From contig CAMWQF010000112.1 in NCBI GenBank assembly GCA_947176285.1, forward strand, positions 1 to 8,371: 8,371 nt of DNA. Reading direction: 5' to 3'. Shown here piece by piece: positions 1 to 8,100 of the stretch. A model generated the notes under the pieces. It saw nothing but the letters and a program-made list of their open reading frames with translations. It made no database searches and had not been told where the DNA came from. Origin of the DNA: an uncultured Porphyromonadaceae bacterium. GTDB taxonomy: Bacteria > Bacteroidota > Bacteroidia > Bacteroidales > Muribaculaceae. Position 1 is the stretch's first letter. Each line of letters starts with the position of its first letter. The position numbers were made by a program, and so were the translations under genes.

Positions 1-2809
1 ATCGTAGGGAGAGGCATATCCCTTCGTCGCCGGGCTTTATGCGCACTTTTGTAGGCTGGGAGCGCGGACCATGCTCCGAAACGGGCTTGAACGAGCGCAT
101 AGCGTTTATGTCAAGAAGAAATGAGATGTCCCCTTCAGGGAAGGGTTGCATTTTGTCTTCCCCCTTTACTCCTTCCGCTTCCTGAGGTGTGAATACGCGA
201 AGAAATACGCCATCTGTTGCCGAAGATACAATTATGTCGGAAGAGTTTCCTTCAAGAATCGCCCAATAAAGGGATCCGTGATAACCCTTAAACTCAGGAT
301 ATATAAGGTTTTCAAATGAATTGCCGGTCACAGTGTTGTTATAGTCCTTGTGCCAGAGTCCGAAATTCGCACCTCGCTGTCGGTTTTTCCATACTCTATA
401 AGGACCTGCTCCCAGCCATGTCATTCCTCTTATTTCTGCTTCCGGATAGGAGAAGGTGATTCCAATGTCTGTGATCTTTTCATCATATATTGGCTCCCCC
501 TCTATTTTGCCACCTTCCCGGTTGAGCATTACCGCGTCCATGCTTAATTGTCCGTTTCCATGCATTCTCCATACAATACTGTCAATGCCTCCGTAATATC
601 TTACCGTTAAGACAGCATTATCATCCTCTATTCTAACTGAAGAATCCTTCACCTTAGCCTTCATGCCGACTGCTATGGGTCCATTGCCAAAAGGAACTTT
701 TTTCCCGTTAGCCTCGATTTCTGAAATCAATCCGGATTGTCGGTTGAAAGTTACAGACACATCTGGCGAAACTAATGTGACGATATCCTCGGATTCCTTG
801 TAGTGAGTACCAAAAGATTCTGATGGCAATCGGCGATAACCCTCAGCATATACTGAAGCAAACTTCACCGGCCAGGTGCGGCTGAGAACAGAGCGTCCGT
901 GTGGATCAAACATTTCAATTTCCAGAATATCGGCATCGAAAAAATTATCGGGTAGCGTAAACCTGGCTCGTCCTGTTTCTGTCGGCGCTATAGGTGGCAG
1001 CACAACATTTCCTGAAGCCATAAGAGTCTTAGCTCCCCCTTCATATGGATTGGCTACCTTATAAGTTCGCCATTCCATGTTGCAGTCATTAAAGTTTGTA
1101 AATAGAAATTCGTTTGTGACCATCATTGTGCCGTCAAACGATGGAGTGATGTTGAAAGGAGCAAACTGAACTGGAGCCCACACATCACGAATAGTATAGA
1201 AACTTCCTTCTTTCTCACGATGAGGACCCACAATGCCATCGCATCCGTTTGAGCCATCGCTGTCAAGCCATCCGTCGCGGTCCGTACGAGCTATCGCCTC
1301 GTCTACAAAAGCCCAGATAAAACCTCCGGCGAACATTGGATTGCGGCGATACATTTCCCAGAAATCCTCAAGTCCGGAGCCTGCACCCTTGTCGTAGCGG
1401 GAATGTAGGAATTCAGTCGGCATGAATACTTTCCATCCGTTGCCTAATTTCCCGGGGCCTGTCTGATAGGATGGATAGTGATGAGTGTCAATTCCATTGT
1501 AGTCACCCCATGGATGCACTACTTTCCTGCTCTGTGGATCAAACTTATCAAACATGCCGTCAAGATCCCTGTTCCATCCACCCTCATTGCCGTTGCTCCA
1601 TATTATTATGCTTGGATGATTCACGTCTCTTGCGATGAATTCCTTGAGCAAGGATAACCCAACTTCCGAGTCATATGCGTCGTGCCAGCCCGGAAGTTCG
1701 TCTAGATATAGAAGTCCAATCGAATCACACACCTCAAGGAAATGTCGGTCAGGAGGATAATGCGAACGAACAGCATTCATATTCATTTCCTTGATAAGCA
1801 TTGCATCCGTTACACTCTGTTCGCGATTAAGTGTCCTCCCAGTCTCCGGATGAAAACAATGTCTGTTAACTCCTTTTATAAGTAGTTTTGTTCCGTTCAG
1901 ATAAAGACCGTCTTTCTCTCTGAAATCAATATCGCGAAAACCGATTCTTTCTTTAAAAGCATGTAGAGGATATCCTTTTGAATCAATTAGTGTATAAATC
2001 GCTTCGTAAAGGTTCGGATGCTCACAGTCCCAAAGTCTTATGCCTTCCCAATCGGTAATGAATGTAGAACTGTCACCTGACAATGTCACACGTTTTGTTC
2101 CCAACGAATTTCCGTCGGTCAATGATACTAACTCCACATCGACAGAAGTTCCCTTTTTTATTCCTGAAGTGAGCATGGTTGTCAAAAGTTTACCGTCAGA
2201 TTTGGCATTGACGGCAATTCTGTCAATATGCGACTTTGGCATTACCTCAAGATATACCGGTCTGTATATGCCTCCGAAAAGCCACCAGTCTGCCCTTCTT
2301 TCGGCGGCGTTGACAGATTTATTTGTTGATTCCTTGCTGACCGTAACCTCAAGCAAGTTATCTTTATCACCATATTTAAGCAGTTTGGATATATCGAATG
2401 AAAATTCCGTAAAACCTCCCTGATGTGTCTTTCCCGCTGACTTCCCGTTTATTTTGACATCTGTGTCTGTCATGGAACCTTCAAACACTATCTTTACGCT
2501 CTTTCCTTTCCACTCTTCCGGGACCTCAAAGGAATGACGGTAGGTTCCTGTCTCACTGCTTGGTTTGTCGTTTTTATTAAGATAGAAGCGACCGTAGGTG
2601 TATGCTCCGAAACCCTGCTGTTCCCATTGAGAAGGCACTTCTATAGCCGACCATTTGCCGGAGTTCATGCCTTCTGAGCAGAAGAAATCCCATGTTCTGG
2701 TATCGCGGGCACCGGTTCCCGAAAGATATACTCGTTTAGTAGTGATATCAGAAGAAAACGAGGATAGTGCCAACGAAAAGGAGATCAATGTGAAAAGAAT
2801 TTTTTTCAT
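1..2809 (-). CDS. GH2 beta-galactosidase, secreted (3' end outside window)
   Basis: Retaining glycoside hydrolase family 2 enzyme, most likely an exo-beta-galactosidase acting in the periplasm or at the cell surface. I read 936 codons without a stop. A signal peptide (MKKILFTLISFSLALSSFSS) has no lipobox cysteine. Residues about 40-195 form the sugar-binding jelly roll, about 195-295 an Ig-like domain, and about 300-590 the TIM barrel. LacZ landmarks are present: NRH (315-317), SHYP (H350), ELPGWH (H376), WSNGNEGG with acid/base E409, FMPTEF with nucleophile E466, and FIWAF with W499. An Ig-like linker follows, then a Bgal small-chain domain (about 670-936) containing GAGPYRVWKNR near 800-810. 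The last residues before the edge (KPGDEGICLSLR) look like a domain end, so only a few codons are probably missing. The start lies 40 bases after the DUF362 gene, with no promoter or terminator between them, which suggests one operon. Substrate is inferred; other GH2 specificities cannot be excluded. Confidence 0.94.
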   Translation of the reverse strand, partial: MKKILFTLISFSLALSSFSSDITTKRVYLSGTGARDTRTWDFFCSEGMNSGKWSAIEVPSQWEQQGFGAYTYGRFYLNKNDKPSSETGTYRHSFEVPEEWKGKSVKIVFEGSMTDTDVKINGKSAGKTHQGGFTEFSFDISKLLKYGDKDNLLEVTVSKESTNKSVNAAERRADWWLFGGIYRPVYLEVMPKSHIDRIAVNAKSDGKLLTTMLTSGIKKGTSVDVELVSLTDGNSLGTKRVTLSGDSSTFITDWEGIRLWDCEHPNLYEAIYTLIDSKGYPLHAFKERIGFRDIDFREKDGLYLNGTKLLIKGVNRHCFHPETGRTLNREQSVTDAMLIKEMNMNAVRSHYPPDRHFLEVCDSIGLLYLDELPGWHDAYDSEVGLSLLKEFIARDVNHPSIIIWSNGNEGGWNRDLDGMFDKFDPQSRKVVHPWGDYNGIDTHHYPSYQTGPGKLGNGWKVFMPTEFLHSRYDKGAGSGLEDFWEMYRRNPMFAGGFIWAFVDEAIARTDRDGWLDSDGSNGCDGIVGPHREKEGSFYTIRDVWAPVQFAPFNITPSFDGTMMVTNEFLFTNFNDCNMEWRTYKVANPYEGGAKTLMASGNVVLPPIAPTETGRARFTLPDNFFDADILEIEMFDPHGRSVLSRTWPVKFASVYAEGYRRLPSESFGTHYKESEDIVTLVSPDVSVTFNRQSGLISEIEANGKKVPFGNGPIAVGMKAKVKDSSVRIEDDNAVLTVRYYGGIDSIVWRMHGNGQLSMDAVMLNREGGKIEGEPIYDEKITDIGITFSYPEAEIRGMTWLGAGPYRVWKNRQRGANFGLWHKDYNNTVTGNSFENLIYPEFKGYHGSLYWAILEGNSSDIIVSSATDGVFLRVFTPQEAEGVKGEDKMQPFPEGDISFLLDINAMRSFKPVSEHGPRSQPTKVRIKPGDEGICLSLR

Positions 2810-2849
2810 ATAATATAGGTAATGTTATATGGAAAAATCAAGATTATTC

Positions 2850-5000
2850 TCAATCTAGTTTACGGTAGACCAGGTCGATTGCTTCATAATGGCGGTCTTT
2901 AGGGTTATTCCAGTGTTCCATTATGCCAAGAGGTTCAGTCAATGGCTTTTCATTGACTTTGTATACTGTTCCGCTTGGTGCACTTGGTATAGAAGCCGCT
3001 TCTCTCAGATATTCGTCGCAATAGTTGAGGCTTCCAAATTCGGGCCATTCGCCAATTATAATATCCATGGCTACAGCGTCTGCCGCCAGTGGGTCCTGAG
3101 ATGCTATGATGGAGCATGCCCAGTCTCCGTTGAACGGTTCTTTTTGCCATTTGGGATATGGTGCTCCGTTCACGTCGCGAGAGCCATAAGTGCCATCAAT
3201 TAAAAACAATAGGCATTTCCCTCCCAGATGAGGATGGGCAATGAAATCAACGAAAGTTTTGTATCCAGGTTTGCCGTTTCTCTTGTCCTGACTTACGTTG
3301 TTGTGGGCATTTTTTCTCCACTGCAAGGCGATATCTGTAGCGCCATACCAGTTCTTGCCTGTAAGTGTCACTCCGGGGCCTGAATGTGTCTTAAGAAGGG
3401 CGCTGTTGATGACATAATCAGCATCCACTATACTCTTTGCGAGTCCGCGTGCCATCTTTCCGTTGTCGATTGAATAGGTGAGGGCTTCAGGATAGTATTC
3501 GCATTTCAAACGACCCTCACCGCCGATATTGTCAATGAAAGTTACATCAGGATACTCACGATTTATCTTGAAATATATGCTGTCGGTTATGGCACGGCTT
3601 GGCTCGCATATGATTATGTCGGAAGGTCTTACACCTCCATCTTTCACAAGAGAACGAACTAAAGCAAGTGTCACGAATGGAGAAGAGTTCAGTTCTATGG
3701 TGTCACGATGAGTGATAGCATTGTTAAGGTTAAGTTTTATCGCAATCTTCTCTCCCTTTTTGTATCCTTTGCTACCTTTAGCATGCCTGCTATTGAAGTT
3801 TTTGAACATAGCGTCCCATCCTTCTTTTGCATTCTTTTTCCCACCTACTGCAGCAATAGTCTCTTTTATCATATTATCTGCAATTTCCTGATCGTTCCAT
3901 CTGTCTTCCACCCAAAGACCTGTTCGTCCATCCCATTTTGCAACTCCTGGAGCATGAATCCAGGCGACGCGACCCGGAACAGCTCCGACAGGTTTCCCAA
4001 TAGGCTGATTAGGACCGACAAAAAGGCGAGGTGATCTTGGATTGAATTCTCCAAAAAACATATTCTTCCTATTTACAGTCTGATCTAAAGGCTGAATAGT
4101 GGTGGAGGGTCCAAGATCCGGATCTTTCCATGCGCATAGAGACCATATCATCTCTCCCTCAGGTGTAATCTCTATGGCTTGCACCGGTGCATTAAGAGTG
4201 TCCATAGGGGTCTTGTTCCATTCATTGTGCCAGTTATTGATCAAGGTATTGCCGTTTTTTAATCTCACTGCCTTCTGTGGAGATGTCACTCCATATTCTG
4301 ACAAATTCTTTTCCCATAAGACATTCCCTCGGCGGTCTATTTCCTTAACTTTACTTCCTTTACCTACTATTAGCAGGTTGCCGGCTTTGCCGACTTCCGC
4401 AGCAGACCAGGGTCCCGGAATATCCCAACGGTCGATTTCTTTGCCGTCGCTATTGTATTCGGCTACGAATCCAAGTCCCATATTAGAAACTAGAAGCGTT
4501 CCCTTTGAAATAAGGCGAGCATTGCGGAACTGTCCATGAACCGATCCTGTTTCCGAAACAGGAAGAGGAAATTCCTTAAGAATCTTCAATGACGGAATCT
4601 CCATGACAACTACCTTTGCAGGTTTACCGTTCTGCACGAAAAGCACCTTATCCTCTCCGATTGGTTGGATTGTATGGATTTCGCATCCTTCGGGCGCATC
4701 GTAGCTCCATACAGTCTTATGGTCTGGGGAGATTTCCGCTATCCCATATTGGTGAGCTATAAGAATGTTGCCATCGGTAAGAAGTATTGCATCGCTGATT
4801 TCCCCTTTCCTATCGGATGCGGTATGTTGCCAATCTATTTGTCCCTCTTTTACGACAAACATCCTTGGCTGCTTGCTTTCTCCTGCATAGAAAAAGTCAT
4901 GCCTTGCAAGGTCGGTAGTTTCTGCCGCATATGTCGTTGCGCAGAAGGTCAGAATAAGAGCCATTACGGCTTTAAAAATGAGTTTAGGAAAGGATGCCAT
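2850..5000 (-). CDS. Exported beta-propeller / DUF362 fusion protein
   Basis: A 716-residue exported protein of unknown function. An earlier in-frame ATG at 5072 would give 740 residues, but it lies inside the -33 promoter box and so upstream of the expected transcript; the ATG at 5000 opens directly onto a signal peptide (AVMALILTFCATTYAA, residues 11-26). LTFC is not a good lipobox, so ordinary Sec cleavage is favoured. Residues about 40-305 are propeller blades of PQQ/arylsulfotransferase type, with repeats such as DGNILIAHQYGIAEI, GNLLIVG and NGNTLINNW, and blade ends of the form EI..G...W. From about 330 the protein becomes DUF362: GRVAWIHAPG, GEKIAIKLNLN (417-425), LLKTHSGPGVTLTGKNWYG (535-553) and SQDPLAADAVAMDII (634-648). 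No CxxC ferredoxin cluster is seen, unlike some DUF362 proteins. It heads a transcript with the GH2 gene downstream, so a role in glycan use is plausible but only inferred. DUF362 assignment is strong; the propeller subtype is less certain. Confidence 0.88.
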   Translation of the reverse strand: MASFPKLIFKAVMALILTFCATTYAAETTDLARHDFFYAGESKQPRMFVVKEGQIDWQHTASDRKGEISDAILLTDGNILIAHQYGIAEISPDHKTVWSYDAPEGCEIHTIQPIGEDKVLFVQNGKPAKVVVMEIPSLKILKEFPLPVSETGSVHGQFRNARLISKGTLLVSNMGLGFVAEYNSDGKEIDRWDIPGPWSAAEVGKAGNLLIVGKGSKVKEIDRRGNVLWEKNLSEYGVTSPQKAVRLKNGNTLINNWHNEWNKTPMDTLNAPVQAIEITPEGEMIWSLCAWKDPDLGPSTTIQPLDQTVNRKNMFFGEFNPRSPRLFVGPNQPIGKPVGAVPGRVAWIHAPGVAKWDGRTGLWVEDRWNDQEIADNMIKETIAAVGGKKNAKEGWDAMFKNFNSRHAKGSKGYKKGEKIAIKLNLNNAITHRDTIELNSSPFVTLALVRSLVKDGGVRPSDIIICEPSRAITDSIYFKINREYPDVTFIDNIGGEGRLKCEYYPEALTYSIDNGKMARGLAKSIVDADYVINSALLKTHSGPGVTLTGKNWYGATDIALQWRKNAHNNVSQDKRNGKPGYKTFVDFIAHPHLGGKCLLFLIDGTYGSRDVNGAPYPKWQKEPFNGDWACSIIASQDPLAADAVAMDIIIGEWPEFGSLNYCDEYLREAASIPSAPSGTVYKVNEKPLTEPLGIMEHWNNPKDRHYEAIDLVYRKLD

Positions 5001-5035
5001 TTCAATTAGGTATTTAAACTGTTCTATTGTTTTTC

Positions 5036-5047
5036 TTTTTGCAAAAA
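5036..5047. promoter_or_regulatory. 12-bp perfect palindrome overlapping the -7 box
   Basis: TTTTTGCAAAAA is a perfect inverted repeat that covers the 3' part of the -7 element and reaches the expected transcription start. This position would suit an operator for a repressor, but such AT-rich symmetry also arises by chance in Bacteroidota leaders. No regulator gene is present in the window to match it. Confidence 0.25.
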
Positions 5048-5073
5048 TACGTATAATTTTTGGAATATGCAAA
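5042..5073 (-). promoter_or_regulatory. Bacteroidota-type sigma-ABfr promoter of the DUF362-GH2 unit
   Basis: On the minus strand TTTG (5073-5070) and TATTTTTG (5049-5042) are separated by exactly 20 bases. This fits the known Bacteroides consensus TTTG, 19-21 bases, TAnnTTTG with no mismatch. The transcript should begin near 5035, leaving a leader of about 35 bases (A-rich, no Shine-Dalgarno sequence) before the ATG at 5000. It indicates that the propeller-DUF362 gene and the GH2 gene are transcribed separately from the lyase gene. Confidence 0.8.
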
Positions 5074-5086
5074 AGAGTTAATAAAT

Positions 5087-5118
5087 ATAGGGGCGCACCG
5101 GGATGTGTGCGCCCCTAT
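5087..5118 (-). terminator. Hairpin terminator after the PL11/T9SS gene
   Basis: A perfect 12-bp stem (5087-5098 pairing with 5107-5118, core GGGGCGCAC/GTGCGCCCC) closes an 8-base loop. It begins 16 bases after the lyase stop codon. On the minus strand it is followed by ATTTATTAACTCTTTT, a broken and rather weak T tract, so termination is likely but could be leaky. It separates the lyase transcript from the promoter at 5042-5073. Confidence 0.7.
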
Positions 5119-5134
5119 TGGGATTTTTGTTGTA

Positions 5135-8100
5135 TTAGAATTGGAGTTTGAGGGTTTCTGTGTGGCCTTCAGCCTCAATGACGAGGATGTAGACGCCGGA
5201 GCGGAGGTTAAGACCGCTTTTGGCGGCTGCCGAAGCATTGCTCTTAGTGGTCTCTATGCTTCCAAGATAAATGCCTAATGCATCGTAGATCTTGCAGGTG
5301 ACGTAGGCTTCATCAGCAATGATTCCTACACCGGATCCTGCCACCACCTTGAGAATGCCGCTTGCATTTTGAAGTCCCGTAAAATCCCATGCAAGACCTT
5401 CCGGAAGTTCCGGAAGTTCAATATTTGGGGTTCCGCTGAATTTGTCTGTAATCCAGAGACGGAATTGATCGCCTACGGCGGGAGCGTAATCAGGATTCAT
5501 TGTCACCTTTACGTTGCCGTCAATCTTAAGAGTCCCTTTTACGTCGAGATAAGAGCAGTCATTGCTCTTTCCTGCAGCACGTAGATAGAGACTAAGGGTA
5601 GATCCTTCTTCAATGGTGACATTACCCGTGGAGAATATTGGACCGTAATGGTGAATGTTGGTCTCAGAATAAGACCCCGGTTCTAATATGCCATTTCTCG
5701 ATACTGTGATGTTGCCTACGGTTCCACGTCCACGAAGTTTGGCATTTCCTTCAATAGTTAGGGGGGCTTTCAAGAACACTGTATTGTATGGTGACTTGGA
5801 TGCTGTTAAAGACACAGTGCCGTCATTTGCTTTCAGGCTTGAGATTTCTGACCAAAGTTTTGACATATTGAGGTCGCAAGCTCCTGTCTTAACAATATTT
5901 GGTTTGCCGGCAAAGGTTCCGCTAAATGTGATAGGTTTTTCATCATTTCCTATTGTCAGCAAAGCAGAGCCATTATATGTTCCGGATCCTTTGAGATTGC
6001 CGAGGGTCATCTTATGAGCCTGGGCATTGAAAGTGACGCCTGAGGAGATGTTCAGGGCAGTTTTTGGCATTCCATAATCATTGTCCCATTTGAAATCGGG
6101 ATCATATGCTCCTCTCTTATGATATCCTGCCACTACTTCTCCTTCAAAATCCGACCAGTTGCCTTTAAGATCGCAGCGTACTCCGGCTGCATAGACTGAT
6201 AAAGTGCCTTTGCCTGTAAGTTTTCCGGTATAAGTGCATCGTGAGTCAAGATAAAGCGATCCTTTGTTGCCTTCTCCAACATAGTAGTTGGTGGAATTGC
6301 TGCTGTATGTGTACATGCTTTCCGGATCCCAAAGAGCGCCGTTGACAAATTCCACAGTATTGGGCAGTGAAATCACGTCACTTACTTCAGACGCATTGAC
6401 AGCGCCTCCTTCAATTATGAGGCGGTTAATAGTATTTCCACCTGCAAGATTGAGTGTGCCATTACCACGCTTATATAGTTTTTGTCCTACTCCTAATCCT
6501 GAAATGCCGGTAGTCACGGTCAAAGAGATGTTGTTGGGCACTTCAATTGCTGCATTTCCCGACGACAATATGATGCGTTGTCCGAGAGTGCCTGAGGCAT
6601 CGGGAGAGAGAGTAGCATCATTGCTCATGTAGATTCGAGAGTTTACATCAGAAAGAGCACCTAAATCATTGCCGATATTATTTGCAAATACTCCTGCAAC
6701 CAGTTTGCCGCCATTGATGTAAGTTCCTCCGGTGTAGCTGTTGATATTCTTGATAGTGAGAGTCCCTTCTCCTTCTTTCACAAGTTTTGCTTCACCTACT
6801 ATCTGGCCCTCTCCTGAAAGAGTGTAGTCTTTTTCGTTGTTGTTGAAGGTCACGGAAGATGGTTTGAGGCGACCTGTTATCACTACGTTGGTGTTTTCTG
6901 CAGAATCATCGAAGGTCACATCATCACCGGGAACGAAAACGTCTGCCTCGCCGGTCTCCTGATTAACGAAAGTGAGAGAATTATCAAGATCCCATACTGC
7001 ATTCTCTACTCCGGTCCATGTCTTATTGCCATATTCATATGCCATAAGATTAGCATAAAGTTTTCCGTCTTCATAGACGAGTTCTTTCTTCATGTTGTCG
7101 ATTCCGAGTATGAGTATATCAGAAAGGTCGCCGTCGATTTCTTCAACTTCACCTATCAGATATTTGCCTGAGGGTAGGGTAGTGGCATCTTCTGCCATAT
7201 TGGCTGAGAACTTGATTATGGGCTGAAGATATTCCGGGCCGTTAGTCCAATCTTTCTTCTCAATAGTCAGTTTGGATGCATTCACTTGGTCAATGGTCTG
7301 ATCAGAAAAAACATCTAATTCGATGATTGATCCAAATCCGAGTGTGAGTTCTCCTGTGGTTAGAACACCGGCTTTGTTCTCATCGCCAAGGCTGAGAACT
7401 GAGGCATAGTTCATATCAATGCCCTTAGGAGCATTTAGCGAACATGTCTTGAGTGTTGCAAAGCGGTTTAGCCAGATTGGGCTGTTTGAAATTTCACCTT
7501 CAATAGCAAATGTCCCAGCCCATACTTCTGTATTCCCTGTATAAGAATGAGTCCCTGATGGCATCACAAGTTTTCCGTCGCCCTGCTTGATGAGGCGCAT
7601 TTCACCGGAGAAACTTCCTTCAGAAATGGTGTGTGTATAAGTCTTCGTTGTAATTCTGTTGTTGTCGTTGTGTCCTTCCACCCAAGAAGGAGTATTGACT
7701 GTCAGAATAGCAGGAGCAACAGCATCTGAAGCCGACAGAGTCATGTCGCCTGTCTCGCACACTATGACATGCTTGCCATTGAGAGAGGCATCGATAGTGC
7801 CGTTGTTGGCTACTTCTGAGCGGCCGCTCATTGTGAGAGGAGCCGGCGGCACTGTTATGTCTTCAAATACGCTGAGTGCAAAACTTACGTGTGGAGGCTG
7901 GTTGTAGCCACACATCTGCCAGTTCATGGCATTGCGGTATTGGTGGTCGTACCATAGAGAGTAGATACGGTGTTCCGTTGGAATATTTGTAGTGAAGATG
8001 CGGATATTGTTGTCTCCGTCACGCATTATGTATTCCTCACGCCAGTCGCCGAGGATATCTCCTTGGAAGCAGGGCGTTCCCTTGGTGTCATTGTTTGTCA

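Noticed and set aside
2040..2423. 127-residue open frame on the plus strand
   Set aside because: It is antisense to the GH2 sugar-binding and Ig-like domains, which read continuously on the minus strand. Its product is serine/leucine-rich with no recognisable motif, as expected of a shadow frame.
2810..2849. A separate promoter or terminator for the GH2 gene
   Set aside because: The 40 bases between the two genes contain no TTTG/TAnnTTTG pair on the minus strand and no stable hairpin, so co-transcription is the simpler reading.
4099..4539. 146-residue open frame on the plus strand
   Set aside because: It is antisense to the propeller part of the DUF362 protein, with no promoter or recognisable domain. 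The minus-strand frame explains the sequence.
4938..4943. LTFC near residue 20 of the DUF362 protein as a lipoprotein lipobox
   Set aside because: Phenylalanine just before the cysteine does not fit the lipobox, and a suitable signal peptidase I site (TTYAA) follows directly.
5014..5238. 74-residue minus-strand frame spanning the lyase end and the intergenic region
   Set aside because: It crosses the sorting domain in another frame, the terminator hairpin and the promoter. The encoded residues look random.
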